Source: Lachnospiraceae bacterium (GTDB taxonomy: Bacteria > Bacillota > Clostridia > Lachnospirales > Lachnospiraceae). Taken from it: DNA of 64,000 nucleotides. Positions 25,457-36,242 of the stretch are shown piece after piece. The translations under genes were made by a program, and so were the position numbers. The notes under the pieces were generated by a model. The model was not told the DNA's origin, searched no databases, and saw only the letters and a program-made list of their open reading frames with translations. The stretch covers positions 1 through 64,000 of the forward strand of contig JAAWNY010000008.1 in NCBI GenBank assembly GCA_022799175.1, written 5' to 3'. The first letter of the stretch is position 1. Every line of letters starts with the position of its first letter.

Positions 25457-26338
25457 TCACCCCTGTTCCTTCCGAATCCGGTCTTTGTCAATATCCCTGT
25501 GCTCAATTTTAATCCCAAATTCCTCATGCTGGCTTAAATGTTGATAGAGATCACTGGCAATGGTCACAGAACGATGTTTACCACCGGTGCAACCGATTCC
25601 AATCACCAGCTGATTTTTCCCCTCCAATACATAATTCGGAATCAAAAACTCTAACATATCACAAAGCTTTATCAGGAACTGATCTGCTGTGCCTCCCTGC
25701 CGGACATACGTCTGAACCGCAGCTTCCTTGCCAGTATGCTGGCGCAGTTCTTCCACATAATAAGGATTCGGCAAAAAACGCACATCAAACACCAGATCCG
25801 CATCTGCCGGAATTCCATACTTAAATCCAAAGGACAATATCGTGATAAACAGATTTCCATAATCCTGTTCTTCCTCAATAATCCGCTCTAACTCCTGGCG
25901 CAGTTCCCGGGTCAACAACTGGCTGGTATCCAAGATAATGTCTGCCTTTTTCTTTAAAAACGCCAACCGCTCCCGTTCCTGGCGAATTCCACTATCCACC
26001 CGCCCTCTGCCAGCCAACGGGTGTGTGCGCCTGGTTTCCTTATATCGCTTCACCAGAGTTTCGTCACTGGCATCCAGAAATAAAATCTGACAAGGCATGT
26101 CATTTTGCTTCCAATCCTCCAAAACATTCAAAAGCAATGGTAACTCCTGACCACTGCGGATATCGATTCCCAATGCAATTCGCTCATAGCCCGAAGGCTG
26201 CTGTACAGCCAGTTTGGCAAATGGTTCAAGCAGCGAAATCGGCAAATTATCCACACAATAAAATCCCTGATCCTCTAATATCTTAAGTGCAATCGTTTTA
26301 CCTGCTCCTGACATCCCTGTCACGATCACCAGTTTCAT
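25457..26338 (-). CDS. rapZ: RapZ/YvcJ-type RNase adapter nucleotide-binding protein
   Basis: P-loop nucleotide-binding protein of the RapZ/YvcJ family. The 293 residues contain Walker A GMSGAGKT at residues 8-15, the LEDQGFYCVDNLP motif, LDASDETLVKRYKETRR, and the C-terminal GIGCTGGKHRSV signature. In Firmicutes the role is less clear than in E. coli, where RapZ controls GlmZ RNA; Bacillus YvcJ hydrolyses nucleotides. It sits in the conserved rapZ-whiA-crh order. Confidence 0.95.
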   Translation of the reverse strand: MKLVIVTGMSGAGKTIALKILEDQGFYCVDNLPISLLEPFAKLAVQQPSGYERIALGIDIRSGQELPLLLNVLEDWKQNDMPCQILFLDASDETLVKRYKETRRTHPLAGRGRVDSGIRQERERLAFLKKKADIILDTSQLLTRELRQELERIIEEEQDYGNLFITILSFGFKYGIPADADLVFDVRFLPNPYYVEELRQHTGKEAAVQTYVRQGGTADQFLIKLCDMLEFLIPNYVLEGKNQLVIGIGCTGGKHRSVTIASDLYQHLSQHEEFGIKIEHRDIDKDRIRKEQG

Positions 26339-26388
26339 GTGTTCTTCTCCTCAGTACTCCTCATTCCTATCATTTGCAATCCCGGTAA

Positions 26389-27300
26389 CTAAAAGTCTCC
26401 CAGCAGTTTTATCTCCAACTCCAGCTCCACTCCGGATTGCGCTTGTACCCGCTGTTGCACTTCTCTACAGAGCAGCCGCACATCTGCTGCTGTCGCCGCT
26501 CCCCGATTAACGACAAATCCACAATGCTTCTCTGACACTTGCGCCCCGCCTACGGAAAAACCAGCCAGACCGGCTTCCTCGATCAGTTTACCCGCAAAAT
26601 ACCCTTCGGGCCTTTTAAACGTACTGCCAGCACTTGGATATTCCAACGGCTGCTTTGCTTTCCGCTTCGCTGCCAGCTCTTCCATCCGATCACCGATCGC
26701 TGTTGCTTTCCCTGGCTTTAGACAGAATTCTGCTCCCAGTACCACCAATCCTCTTGTCGGAATATTGCTGGTACGATACCCCAGTTCCAACTCCGTGGCC
26801 GGAATCTTTTGTACTCCCTTTTCCGGGTCAAAGATCCTCACCTGACCCAGCACATCTGCCAACTCGGACCCATAAGCGCCGGCATTCATCACCACTGCTC
26901 CACCCACGGTTCCCGGTATGCCGGAAGCAAATTCCATACCAGTCAACGCTTCCCGCAAAGCCGCCTTTGCCACCACTGACAATAGCGCCCCTGCACCTGC
27001 CCTGATTTTGTTATCTTCTATTTTCTCTACTTCGGAAAAATGCCTCCCTAAGGCCACGATCACCCCTCGGTAGCCCCGATCTCCTACCAGCAAGTTGCTG
27101 CCATTGCCCACAACATAGTAGGATATCGATTGTTGCCGGCAAAGCTCCAACACTTCTGCCAACTCAGACTCTCTTTCCACTTCCACATAATAATCCGCCG
27201 GACCTCCCACCCGAAATGTAGTATGGCGGCTCATTAGCTCGTCTGTCAAAAGACGTCCGGATCTCAGTGTTTGACGCAACATCTGCCCAAAATTACTCAT
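26389..27300 (-). CDS. murB: UDP-N-acetylenolpyruvoylglucosamine reductase
   Basis: FAD enzyme making UDP-N-acetylmuramate for peptidoglycan. The 303 residues show the type II MurB pattern: HTTFRVGGPADYY, VVGNGSNLL, the FAD-binding GIPGTVGGAVVMNAGAYG, the active-site Ser in SAGSTFKRP, and the C-terminal GGAQVSEKHCGFVVN with its Glu. Length is typical of Gram-positive MurB. It lies between hprK and rapZ. Confidence 0.97.
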   Translation of the reverse strand: MSNFGQMLRQTLRSGRLLTDELMSRHTTFRVGGPADYYVEVERESELAEVLELCRQQSISYYVVGNGSNLLVGDRGYRGVIVALGRHFSEVEKIEDNKIRAGAGALLSVVAKAALREALTGMEFASGIPGTVGGAVVMNAGAYGSELADVLGQVRIFDPEKGVQKIPATELELGYRTSNIPTRGLVVLGAEFCLKPGKATAIGDRMEELAAKRKAKQPLEYPSAGSTFKRPEGYFAGKLIEEAGLAGFSVGGAQVSEKHCGFVVNRGAATAADVRLLCREVQQRVQAQSGVELELEIKLLGDF

Positions 27301-27366
27301 TCATCCCTCACCATTTCCGATAGGTATCCCTATCTCTTTTATTCCCCCCGAAGAATCCGATATCCG

Positions 27367-28296
27367 TCAGGATAATGCTTTTCCCAGGTTGGCCTGTACG
27401 CGGTTATAAAGCTCTCTGGCCGCATTATACCCCATCTTCTTTTGGCGATAGTTTACTGCTGCCGACTCTACGATAATCGCCAGATTCCTTCCCGGACGAA
27501 TGGGGATATTGTGACACACCACCTTGTTTCCCAGAAATTCCGTATATTGATCCTCCATCCCCAGACGATCGTATTCTTTGTCCCGACTCCAGTCCTCCAA
27601 CTTGATCACCATATCAATAGACTGCGTTTCCTTCACACTCTCCACTCCGTATAATGCCTTCACGTCAATAATGCCAATGCCTCGCAGCTCAATAAAATGC
27701 TTGGTAATATCCGGCGCACTGCCAATCAGTGTATCTTCACTGACCCGGCGAATCTCCACCACATCATCCGTCACCAGGCGATGCCCTCTCTTAATCAGCT
27801 CCAGAGCCGCCTCACTTTTTCCGATCCCACTCTCCCCCATGATTAGCACACCCTCGCCAAATACATCCACCAATACTCCATGGATACTGATGCAAGGTGC
27901 CAGCTTCACATTCAACCACCGGGTCGCCTCAGCCATCAAAGCCGAAGTCGTCTTATCCGACACCAAACAAGGCACCTGATAATGGCGGCACAAATCCTGC
28001 ATATCCTCGTCTGGCATCAGACTGCGACTGTATACCAGACAGGGAATCTCGCTGGCTAAAAGTTTCTCATAATTCTCCACCTTTCGCTCATGAGACAAGG
28101 TCTTGATATACTCCTGCTCTACAAAACCGATAATCTGCACTCGTTCCTTATCAAAATGATCAAAAAAACCAGCCAGCTGTAATGCCGGACGGTTCACATC
28201 CGGATGGGACAACACCACTTTATCCGTATCAATCTCAGGAATAATATTTTTCAGATTCATCTTCTGAATCAGCTCTGTAATCGTCACACCATACAT
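27367..28296 (-). CDS. hprK: HPr kinase/phosphorylase
   Basis: Bifunctional enzyme phosphorylating or dephosphorylating Ser46 of HPr and Crh, controlling carbon-catabolite repression. The 309 residues include the P-loop GESGIGKSEAALELIKRGHR, the K3 loop and signature LRGIGIIDVKALYG, and the C-terminal helix (GYNAARELYNRVQ). Presence close to the Crh-like gene gives enzyme and substrate in one cluster. Confidence 0.97.
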   Translation of the reverse strand: MYGVTITELIQKMNLKNIIPEIDTDKVVLSHPDVNRPALQLAGFFDHFDKERVQIIGFVEQEYIKTLSHERKVENYEKLLASEIPCLVYSRSLMPDEDMQDLCRHYQVPCLVSDKTTSALMAEATRWLNVKLAPCISIHGVLVDVFGEGVLIMGESGIGKSEAALELIKRGHRLVTDDVVEIRRVSEDTLIGSAPDITKHFIELRGIGIIDVKALYGVESVKETQSIDMVIKLEDWSRDKEYDRLGMEDQYTEFLGNKVVCHNIPIRPGRNLAIIVESAAVNYRQKKMGYNAARELYNRVQANLGKALS

Positions 28297-28470
28297 GAAT
28301 TCTTTGACTCCTTCCTGTAGCTGAAAGCTGCTGCCTTATCTTCTGTCGACAGCCCTTCTCATCACTTCACGCCCATCCCCTCTTATCCATTTGGACCAGA
28401 CGTATCTGATTTTAACACTATACTATCACATCTGTCTCGGATTGTCATTATGTTATTTCATTCCTTCCCT

Positions 28471-30351
28471 TTAAGCTTCCGTCTCATTCTCTTTTCGGAA
28501 AAATTGATACACACTCTTTGCCGCCCCTCGGTTCATCCCCGGAACTTGTACCAGTTCTTCCATTTCCGCCTCTCGAATTGCCTCCAATGACTTAAAATAT
28601 CGCATTAGTGCCTTCCTTCTAGTCTTTCCGATTCCCGGAATCTCATCCAGTAAGGAATGTATCTGGTCTTTCCCCCGCAAGCTTCGGTGATATTCTATAG
28701 CGAAGCGGTGGGCCTCGTCCTGAATACGAGTAATTAATTGAAAGCCCTCCGAATGACGATCGATCGGGATTTCCACATTTTGAAAATACAATCCCCTGGT
28801 CCGGTGGTTATCGTCCTTAACCATTCCACAAACCGGAATCTCCAACTTTAACTCTTTCAGTACTTCCAAGGCAATATTCACTTGTCCTCTTCCGCCATCC
28901 ATCATCAGCAAATCCGGAAAACGAGTGAAACTTCCCAATTCCTCTCCCACTCCTTTTTCCTGCAAATGATTTTTTTCCTCCAGGCCATGAGAAAAACGTC
29001 TTTGCAACACCTCCCGCATGGAAGCATAATCATTCGGTCCTGTCACCGTCCGAATTCTAAATTTCCGATAATCATTCCGTTTGGGTTTTCCGTCCTCATA
29101 CACCACCATCGATCCTACCGACTCATAACCGGAAATATTAGAAATATCAAATGCCTCCACCCGGTGTATCCGCCCGACTCCCAGCCAACCAGCCACCTGA
29201 TTCATGGCGCCAATTGTTCGCAGTTCCTCACGCTTGATCTTTTCCTTATCCTGAGAAAGTACCAATGCCGCATTCTTTTGTGCTAACTCTACCAGTTGCT
29301 CTTTTTCTCCCTTCTTTGGCACAAGAATGTGCACTTTCTGTCCCTTGCGGGCGCTGAGCCATCGACAAATCACCTCCTTATCTTCCGGCTCTGTCTGCAC
29401 CCACAGTTCCTTTGGCAGAAATGGGGTCCCTGCATAAAACTGTTTCACAAATCCAGATAAAATCTGTGCCGGATTCTCAGCCGTAGCAATTGTCATATGG
29501 AAATGTTCTCTTCCAATCAGCTTTCCTTCCCGCACAAAAAACACCTGTACCACCGCGTCCTCCTCATCCCGAGCCAGGGCAATGATATCTCGATCCTGCA
29601 TATGGTTGCTTGTAATCTTCTGCTTTTGTGCTACCTTTTTTACACTAGCCAACAATTCGCGATATTCGATTGCCTTCTCAAAATCCATCTCCGAGGATGC
29701 TTCCAGCATCTTTTCCTCCAATAACGAGAGTACGTTATCATAATGCCCATTCAAAAATTCCAATACCTGAGCAATATTTTCTCCATAAGCTTCTCTGCTG
29801 ATTCCTCCCTGACAGGGAGCCTCACATTGTTTTATATGATAATTCAGACAAGGCCGGTCCTTTCCCACGTCTCTAGGAAGCACCTTGCTGCAGGTGCGTA
29901 TCTTGTAAATTTTATGGATTAAATCAATCGTATCCTTCACTGCTCCTGCACTGGTATATGGACCAAAATATTTGTTTTTATCTTTCTTCATCATCCTTGC
30001 AAACATGACCCGAGGAAAGTCTTCTGTTACTGTCACTTTGATATAAGGATATGCCTTATCGTCTTTTAACATGGTATTATATCTGGGCCTGTGCTCTTTA
30101 ATCAGATTACATTCCAATACCAATGCCTCTAATTCGGAATCAGTGATAATATATTCAAACCGGGCGATCCGCGAAACCATCTGCTCAATCTTCGCTGTCT
30201 TATTACGGCTGCTCTGAAAATATTGCCGCACCCGGTTTTTTAAGCTAATGGCCTTTCCTACATATATGATTTCGTCATGCTTATCATGCATAATATAGAC
30301 TCCGGGCTGAGCCGGAAGTTTTTTTAGCTCCTCCTCAATATGAAACACCAT
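28471..30351 (-). CDS. uvrC: Excinuclease ABC subunit C
   Basis: Nuclease subunit making the dual incisions in nucleotide excision repair. The 626 residues have the GIY-YIG domain ([19 protein letters not shown]), the CPxxI-type Cys-containing segment, the UvrB-binding coiled coil ([15 protein letters not shown]), the RNase H-like domain with [11 protein letters not shown] and [12 protein letters not shown], and a C-terminal double helix-hairpin-helix ([26 protein letters not shown]). The ATG at 30351 follows GGAGGGAGGA. Confidence 0.96.
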   Translation of the reverse strand: MVFHIEEELKKLPAQPGVYIMHDKHDEIIYVGKAISLKNRVRQYFQSSRNKTAKIEQMVSRIARFEYIITDSELEALVLECNLIKEHRPRYNTMLKDDKAYPYIKVTVTEDFPRVMFARMMKKDKNKYFGPYTSAGAVKDTIDLIHKIYKIRTCSKVLPRDVGKDRPCLNYHIKQCEAPCQGGISREAYGENIAQVLEFLNGHYDNVLSLLEEKMLEASSEMDFEKAIEYRELLASVKKVAQKQKITSNHMQDRDIIALARDEEDAVVQVFFVREGKLIGREHFHMTIATAENPAQILSGFVKQFYAGTPFLPKELWVQTEPEDKEVICRWLSARKGQKVHILVPKKGEKEQLVELAQKNAALVLSQDKEKIKREELRTIGAMNQVAGWLGVGRIHRVEAFDISNISGYESVGSMVVYEDGKPKRNDYRKFRIRTVTGPNDYASMREVLQRRFSHGLEEKNHLQEKGVGEELGSFTRFPDLLMMDGGRGQVNIALEVLKELKLEIPVCGMVKDDNHRTRGLYFQNVEIPIDRHSEGFQLITRIQDEAHRFAIEYHRSLRGKDQIHSLLDEIPGIGKTRRKALMRYFKSLEAIREAEMEELVQVPGMNRGAAKSVYQFFRKENETEA

Positions 30352-30362
30352 TCCTCCCTCCG

Positions 30363-30941
30363 TCACCGCAGCCTGCCCCCCTCATAGTGCTGTTGCACAA
30401 CCAAACGGCGGATCACTTCATCCAGCTGCTCCTTCACATTTCCGTCCCCTGCTTTCATATCCAGCACTACATAAATACTGTCCAAATCCCCTTGTGTAAT
30501 CTCCTCCCGCATCTCACGCAAACATGCAATCCGTTCTTCCAGGCTTTTCGCATCCAAAAACGCCATTAGCTCCCGCCCCGGTCCGACGTTATCATCTTTC
30601 GATTCTCCTGTCTGCTCATTCTCCGATTCTTTTACGATTCCTTTCTTTTCTCCTCTTCCAGACAATTCTTTTGATTCTTCTCCCAGCTTCTCCCCCAGCC
30701 TGGCCACTCGCTCAAACCGATAGGTCTGCTCTGCCCGTGGCTCCTTCTCGTTATCCACTTCGCTCACAAACATAGCAAAAGACATTGCATATACTCGAAA
30801 GTCCCCATAAAGCGCTTGGTAAATCACCATTTTCTCTCCGGTTTCCGAATGTTCTGCCACGGTCACAAGCTGATACAGTTTCCCTTTAAAATGCCGGTAA
30901 ATCTCTCCCGGATATAATGCTCTGTCCATCTGATTTTCCAT
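30363..30941 (-). CDS. DUF1653 domain protein
   Basis: 192-residue cytosolic protein with an N-terminal DUF1653 domain ([33 protein letters not shown]) and a variable Ser/Glu/Lys-rich linker leading to a helical C-terminal half. Function of DUF1653 is unknown. The ATG at 30941 has AAGGAGAG upstream. It ends 11 bp before uvrC and is probably in the same transcript. Confidence 0.75.
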   Translation of the reverse strand: MENQMDRALYPGEIYRHFKGKLYQLVTVAEHSETGEKMVIYQALYGDFRVYAMSFAMFVSEVDNEKEPRAEQTYRFERVARLGEKLGEESKELSGRGEKKGIVKESENEQTGESKDDNVGPGRELMAFLDAKSLEERIACLREMREEITQGDLDSIYVVLDMKAGDGNVKEQLDEVIRRLVVQQHYEGGRLR

Positions 30942-30996
30942 TCTTCTCTCCTTCCGATCTGCCAACACTTTCGATACCTGTCTTTCCTAATCATAC

Positions 30997-31034
30997 AAAA
31001 GACGCAGGACTTTTTCAAGTCCTGCGTCTTTTTT
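30997..31034 (-). terminator. Terminator after the glycoside-hydrolase-like lipoprotein gene
   Basis: Perfect 16-bp arms beginning AAAAGACGCAGGACTT with a 4-nt loop and flanking A and T runs. It starts just past the stop of the 31035-32471 gene. The symmetric A/T flanks could allow function on both strands. Confidence 0.92.
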
Positions 31035-32471
31035 CTATTCTCCCATATATGCCTCCACCGTAGGCCCCGCCGACCCGGTAGGAACCGATGGGCCTTCTTC
31101 CAGCCCCATATATTGAGCGCCTGCCGACGGCTGCGCCGTCTCCGTTGGTGCCGCTCCCATGGTATCGGCGCCAAACGTGCTCTCTGGCAAAGCGGCCCGG
31201 GACTGCGCAATCCAGTCTGCCTCTATCTTTGCATCTTCTGGCGAAAGTAGTCCGTCCCAGTCATATCGGCAGGAGGCATCCCACAAAAGCCACTCATCAT
31301 AACCAGCGTCATAGGTTGCCTGAATCTGCTCCCGCACCTGTTCTGCTCCATAGGGAATATAATGAACCAGCCAAGAAGCTGTAAAGTCCTGCAGCCATGG
31401 CCGTACCACCGCCATATGTTCTTGTCCCTCTCTGGCAAAATAAAGCTCTTTTCGGGAAGCCTGCAATGCCGCCGTGATCGTCTCATATGGATGCATGTCT
31501 GGATGATCAATTCCATAATATCCGTCCCCATAATGAGACGGATAAATCATAGGGCTGATATAATCCACATGTTTTGCCAATTCCCCATAGATCTGTCCCA
31601 CTGCATTGGCATTCACATCACTGTTGATAATCGCACCAAACACATCTGCCGACACAAATAATCCCTGCTGCTTCAGTTTTCTATATGCATACTCCATAAA
31701 TTCACAGATTACATCGGTTCGGGAACGCCCCCGAGTATCTGCATCCTGGAACACAACATCTTCCATGGAACTTTCCGTGCAGAACCGTACATAGTCAAAC
31801 TGCACCTCCTGAAAACCCAATTTCTTTGCCTGAATCCCTATCTCTACCAGATAATCCCAGGCTTCTTCTTTATAGGGATTCACCCAAGAATTGCCATCCT
31901 TGTCTGTAAATACAGAGCCATCTGCATATTGAACACACCATTCTGGACGTACAGACCCCAGCCAGGCATCCCGGAATGCCGGAATACGGGCAATCGCATA
32001 AATATTATGGTCTTTTAGCTTCTTCATCAGACCTTCCATATTCTGAATATGAACCCTGGTAGAGCCCAATTCCTGAATCAATGGTGAGTCCACCTCACAC
32101 GCTACTCTTCCAAAATCATCTTTCAAATCAATCACCATCGTATTAATCTCTGTCTTTTCAATCTCCTCTAACAGAGTATCCACCATGCTGGGAGTTCCTG
32201 CCACATAGGCGGAGATATAAATTCCTTTGACCTTTATCGGTTTTCTCTCCGGTTCATTATTAATGATAATCTCCCCTATCTGCAATTCTGGTTCTGTCTC
32301 GTCTTCTTTGCCGCTCTCACGATTCTCTCCCTCTGTTATCTGTCCGCGCCCCACCACTATAGGCGCCGGTGTGGTGGCTAAGTGATTCATATCATCCAAC
32401 TTTCCACATCCGGTCAGGGTATTAGTCAGAATCAACAGGCATAGGAAAAGCAGCATAATATTTGTTTTCAT
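31035..32471 (-). CDS. Putative glycoside hydrolase lipoprotein (DUF4015)
   Basis: Predicted exported lipoprotein with a TIM-barrel DUF4015 domain related to glycoside hydrolases. The 478 residues start with a lipoprotein signal (ILTNTLTGC lipobox, Cys at about residue 22), then a Glu-rich linker, then the barrel from KVKGIYISAYVAGTPSMVD to the C-terminal third. Conserved-looking acidic motifs include NTMVIDLKDDFG, QEVQFDYVRF and YISPMIYPSHY. Substrate is unknown. The tail is Pro/Thr/Gly-rich. A cell-envelope polysaccharide role is inferred. Confidence 0.85.
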   Translation of the reverse strand: MKTNIMLLFLCLLILTNTLTGCGKLDDMNHLATTPAPIVVGRGQITEGENRESGKEDETEPELQIGEIIINNEPERKPIKVKGIYISAYVAGTPSMVDTLLEEIEKTEINTMVIDLKDDFGRVACEVDSPLIQELGSTRVHIQNMEGLMKKLKDHNIYAIARIPAFRDAWLGSVRPEWCVQYADGSVFTDKDGNSWVNPYKEEAWDYLVEIGIQAKKLGFQEVQFDYVRFCTESSMEDVVFQDADTRGRSRTDVICEFMEYAYRKLKQQGLFVSADVFGAIINSDVNANAVGQIYGELAKHVDYISPMIYPSHYGDGYYGIDHPDMHPYETITAALQASRKELYFAREGQEHMAVVRPWLQDFTASWLVHYIPYGAEQVREQIQATYDAGYDEWLLWDASCRYDWDGLLSPEDAKIEADWIAQSRAALPESTFGADTMGAAPTETAQPSAGAQYMGLEEGPSVPTGSAGPTVEAYMGE

Positions 32472-32770
32472 GATTTTCTGTCCTCATGTTTGCCTTGTAC
32501 TGCCAGCCTCTTTGTATGCCACAGTGCCTGGCGTCTCCTTCGCTCTCTTCCACTTCACTTCCATTTACATCATTTCTCAACTGCTTATGTGGACAGTATA
32601 CCACATATTCCCAAAAATAGCAAAATTTTAACCATATATCTCCCACTTTAGCAGAAAAAAACTGTTTTTTTACCGTATTGCTTTATATTCTGATAAAAAA
32701 GATATTTTATAAGTGCAAAAAATCCTTGTCTGTGTTACAATCATACCCATGGAAAGGGGCCTCTACAATT

Positions 32771-34249
32771 ATGAAAATAGGATTTGATAATCAAAAATAT
32801 TTAATTACGCAGTCCGAACATATTCGCAATCGCATCAGTCAATTTGGAAACAAGCTTTATCTAGAATTTGGCGGAAAACTTTTTGACGACTACCATGCTG
32901 CCCGGGTTTTGCCAGGCTTCCAGCCGGACAGCAAACTAAAAATGCTATTGCAGCTGGCCGATCAATCTGAGATCGTGATCGCCATCAATGCCGCCGACAT
33001 TGAGAAAAACAAAGTTCGTCATGATCTGGGTATCACCTATGATATGGATGTACTGCGACTGATTCAGGAATACCGCGACAAAGGACTGTATGTGGGCAGC
33101 GTCGTCATCACCCGCTATGCCGGACAGTCTGCCGCCGAGCTTTTTAAGGCCAAGTTAGAAAAATTGGGCATCCGGGTATACCATCATTATCCCATTGATG
33201 GTTATCCCAACAACATATCGCACATTGTCAGCGATAATGGATATGGAAAAAACGATTATATCGAGACCGATCGTCCACTGGTCATCATCACCGCCCCAGG
33301 TCCTGGCAGCGGCAAGATGGCTGCCTGTCTGTCTCAGCTTTATCACGAAAATAAACGGGGCATTAAAGCTGGTTATGCCAAATTTGAGACTTTTCCCATC
33401 TGGAATATCCCGCTAAAGCACCCAGTTAATCTGGCCTACGAGGCGGCTACCGCTGATTTAAATGATGTCAATATGATTGATCCTTTTCATCTGGAAGCTT
33501 ACGGTATCACCACAGTTAATTATAACCGTGATGTAGAGATCTATCCTGTTCTGTCCGCCATGTTCGAAGGTATCTTCGGTTATTGTCCTTATAAATCACC
33601 TACCGATATGGGGGTAAATATGGCCGGTAATTGCATCATCGACGATGAAATCTGCCGGGATGCCTCCCGGCAGGAAATTCTTCGTCGCTATTATCAGGCT
33701 CTAAACCGCCTGACTAAAGATGAGGGGAGTAAGGATGAGGTTTATAAAATCGAATTGTTAATGAAACAAGCGAAAATCAATACCAATATGCGTTCTGTGG
33801 TTCCTGCTGCTAATGAGCTTTCTCTAAAAAATGGTTCTCCGGCTGCAGCATTAGAACTTCCTGACGGGCGTATCGTCACCGGAAAAACCAGTGGACTTCT
33901 AGGCGCCTCCGCCGCCGCCCTCTTAAATGCAGTCAAAGAACTTGGCGGAATCGCTGACCAGGTTCACTTGATCTCCCCTGCCTTTATCGAGCCGATCCAG
34001 GGACTAAAAACCCGTTACTTGGGAAGTCACAATCCGCGTCTGCACACAGATGAAGTGCTGATCGCCCTCTCCATGTGCGCCGCTACGGATGAAAATGCTC
34101 GTATTGCCTTAGAACAGCTTCCCAAGCTGCGGGGCTGTCAGGTACATACCTCAGTCATGTTATCTTCTGTAGATATCAAAATTTTTGCTAAATTGGGATT
34201 GGAACTGACTTCAGAACCATTTTATGAAAGTAAGAAAATTTACCACTGA
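32771..34249 (+). CDS. DUF1846 family protein
   Basis: 492-residue cytosolic protein of the DUF1846 family, present in many Firmicutes; function not established. Visible features: MKIGFDNQKYLITQS at the start, FGGKLFDDYHAARVLPGF, a P-loop-like APGPGSGKMAACLSQ, and a C-terminal domain with GRIVTGKTSGLLGASA and LGSHNPRLHTDEVLIALS. The ATG at 32771 is chosen for the family start; the region before it is non-coding by composition. It is an isolated plus-strand unit with its own terminator. Confidence 0.88.
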   Translation: MKIGFDNQKYLITQSEHIRNRISQFGNKLYLEFGGKLFDDYHAARVLPGFQPDSKLKMLLQLADQSEIVIAINAADIEKNKVRHDLGITYDMDVLRLIQEYRDKGLYVGSVVITRYAGQSAAELFKAKLEKLGIRVYHHYPIDGYPNNISHIVSDNGYGKNDYIETDRPLVIITAPGPGSGKMAACLSQLYHENKRGIKAGYAKFETFPIWNIPLKHPVNLAYEAATADLNDVNMIDPFHLEAYGITTVNYNRDVEIYPVLSAMFEGIFGYCPYKSPTDMGVNMAGNCIIDDEICRDASRQEILRRYYQALNRLTKDEGSKDEVYKIELLMKQAKINTNMRSVVPAANELSLKNGSPAAALELPDGRIVTGKTSGLLGASAAALLNAVKELGGIADQVHLISPAFIEPIQGLKTRYLGSHNPRLHTDEVLIALSMCAATDENARIALEQLPKLRGCQVHTSVMLSSVDIKIFAKLGLELTSEPFYESKKIYH

Positions 34250-34270
34250 ATTGTAAAAATTACCAATGCC

Positions 34271-34308
34271 TGCCGGACTCTCTTCTCGGAATCCGGCAAG
34301 TATTTTTT
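34271..34308 (+). terminator. Terminator after the DUF1846 gene
   Basis: Stem TGCCGGA (34271-34277)/TCCGGCA (34292-34298) with a short loop, followed by AGTATTTTTTG. It ends the plus-strand transcript and faces the minus-strand ribF. Confidence 0.8.
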
Positions 34309-34330
34309 GTTGCTGTGAGAGAATTTAAAA

Positions 34331-35287
34331 TCAAATATTTTGCAGCCATTCCGGATGCTTCTTAAAATATTCCGCCGCATATTGTTTATCCAGCGCAATC
34401 CTTGCCTTCAGTTCTTCCAGCCCTCCAAACCGTTGTTCTGGGCGTTCAAAATCTAGCAACTGCACTTCAATATTCTTTCCATAAAGATCTATCCCCGGCT
34501 CCAGTCCCAAAATAAAGGTTTCTACTCCCACGGGATTCTCTCCGTGAATGGTTGGCTTAGCGCCTATATTGCTGACGCCACCATAATATTTGCCATCTAT
34601 CAATATCCGAGAAGCATAGACGCCGAACCGTGGCAGATACTTCTCCGGCGGCGGCAAAAGATTAGCTGTCGGAAAGCCAAGGACTGACGCTCCTATGTGA
34701 TTGCCGTGAACTACTTCTCCGTGAATCGCATAAGGTTCCCCCAAAAGTTTATTCGCTTTGGCAATATGTCCCGCATCTAGCTGCTCCCGAATATACGTAC
34801 TACTGATATCTCGATGTTCGTCTTGCTCTTTCTCGATAATAACAGCCTTATAACCGTACTCTGGCGCCAATTTTTGCAGAAGTTCTGCATTTCCAGCCCG
34901 TTGATGGCCAAAACCACAATCCGTACCGGCCACAATCACATGTGCTTGCATCTGTCCCACCAGAATTCGTCTCACGAATTCTTCTGGCGACATCCTAGCT
35001 ACTTCCTGATTAAAAGGATACTCCACCAAATAATCGATCCCTGTTCTTTTCATATTGTTTCGCCGTTCCTGATTGGTGGTAATCAACGCCTGTTTTTTTC
35101 CGGATACCACCCCCGCCGGCGCCATATCAAAAGTGAAAATTGCTGTCCGCAGCCCATCTTTCTCCCGAAAGCCCAGCATTGTCCGCAACAGCTTTTGATG
35201 CCCTTTATGGCGGCCGTCAAATTTACCAATAGTGACCACCGTAGGTTCTCCGATCTGAAATTCTTTTGTTCCGGCAATTACCTGCAT
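34331..35287 (-). CDS. ribF: Bifunctional riboflavin kinase/FAD synthetase
   Basis: Converts riboflavin to FMN and FAD. The 318 residues have the N-terminal nucleotidyltransferase domain (TIGKFDGRHKGHQKLL, AGTDCGFGHQRAGN, DISSTYIREQL) and the C-terminal flavokinase domain (GEVVHGNHIGASVLGFPTAN, YGGVSNIGAKPTI). It starts just after truB with a GGAGG site inside the truB end, making it the last gene of the rimP operon. Confidence 0.96.
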   Translation of the reverse strand: MQVIAGTKEFQIGEPTVVTIGKFDGRHKGHQKLLRTMLGFREKDGLRTAIFTFDMAPAGVVSGKKQALITTNQERRNNMKRTGIDYLVEYPFNQEVARMSPEEFVRRILVGQMQAHVIVAGTDCGFGHQRAGNAELLQKLAPEYGYKAVIIEKEQDEHRDISSTYIREQLDAGHIAKANKLLGEPYAIHGEVVHGNHIGASVLGFPTANLLPPPEKYLPRFGVYASRILIDGKYYGGVSNIGAKPTIHGENPVGVETFILGLEPGIDLYGKNIEVQLLDFERPEQRFGGLEELKARIALDKQYAAEYFKKHPEWLQNI

Positions 35288-35290
35288 CTC

Positions 35291-36232
35291 TTAGCTGCCT
35301 CCCAGAAATATTTTCTGCGGCTGATACCGCTTTTTCATGTTATCATACCGGTAAATTCCGATAAATTGTCCCTGGCTGTCATAGACACGAACATCAGAAA
35401 CTATACTACCTGGCAACCATTCCTCTACCTGGCTCTTTTCTTCTATCACCGCCAGCCCGGCGCAGAAAGGATTTCCGTTATGCACCAGCTTGTCCCCTTC
35501 CCCCCCGGCTCTCATCATCAGTTTCGGAAAGCCCGCAAACACATAGTCTGTCGGCAGAATATATCGTTCTAATTCCCCCCGATCTCGCAATGTCTCAATC
35601 TCCTCCAAACGCAGACTGTCTGCCATGGCAAAGCAATCTACCCGGGTTCGCATCAGGCTCTCCATACATCCGCCACATCCCAACTTTCTGCCAATATCAT
35701 GGCAAAGAGTCCGAATATAGGTTCCTTTCGAGCACACAATACGCATAGTCACCCGGGGAAGCTCCATCTTTAAAATCTCCAGCTCAAAAATCTCCACCCG
35801 TCGTGGCTGCCGCTCCACTTCTCTGCCAGCCCGAGCCAGTTCATAAAGCTTTTTCCCATTTACTTTGAGCGCCGAATACATGGGCGGAATCTGCAAATAT
35901 GGTCCCAAAAAGCTCAGGATTGTCTCTGTTGCCATTCTTCCCATCATCTCTGACTGTTCCACTGTCTGCTCTGACAAAACTTTTCCTGTAGTATCTTGAG
36001 TATCGGTTTCTCTTCCCAAAAGCATCACTGCCCGATATTCTTTTGTCTTATCTGTCAGCAGGTCACATAGTTTTGTCCCTTTTCCCAGACACACCGGCAA
36101 TACGCCTTCTGCCTGCGGATCTAATGTTCCTGTATGTCCGATTTTTTTCATTCGCAAAATACCCCTCATTTTCGCTACCACGTCATGAGAGGTATATCCT
36201 TTTTCCTTATAGACATTGATGATTCCGTCCAT
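35291..36232 (-). CDS. truB: tRNA pseudouridine(55) synthase
   Basis: Makes pseudouridine 55 in the T loop of tRNA. The 313 residues show GILRMKKIGHTGTLDPQAEG with the catalytic Asp in GTLDP, IPPMYSALKVNGKKLYELAR, and CSKGTYIRTLCHDIG. The C-terminal part is a PUA-like extension. It lies between nrnA and ribF as usual. Confidence 0.97.
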   Translation of the reverse strand: MDGIINVYKEKGYTSHDVVAKMRGILRMKKIGHTGTLDPQAEGVLPVCLGKGTKLCDLLTDKTKEYRAVMLLGRETDTQDTTGKVLSEQTVEQSEMMGRMATETILSFLGPYLQIPPMYSALKVNGKKLYELARAGREVERQPRRVEIFELEILKMELPRVTMRIVCSKGTYIRTLCHDIGRKLGCGGCMESLMRTRVDCFAMADSLRLEEIETLRDRGELERYILPTDYVFAGFPKLMMRAGGEGDKLVHNGNPFCAGLAVIEEKSQVEEWLPGSIVSDVRVYDSQGQFIGIYRYDNMKKRYQPQKIFLGGS

Positions 36233-36242
36233 CTATGCTCCT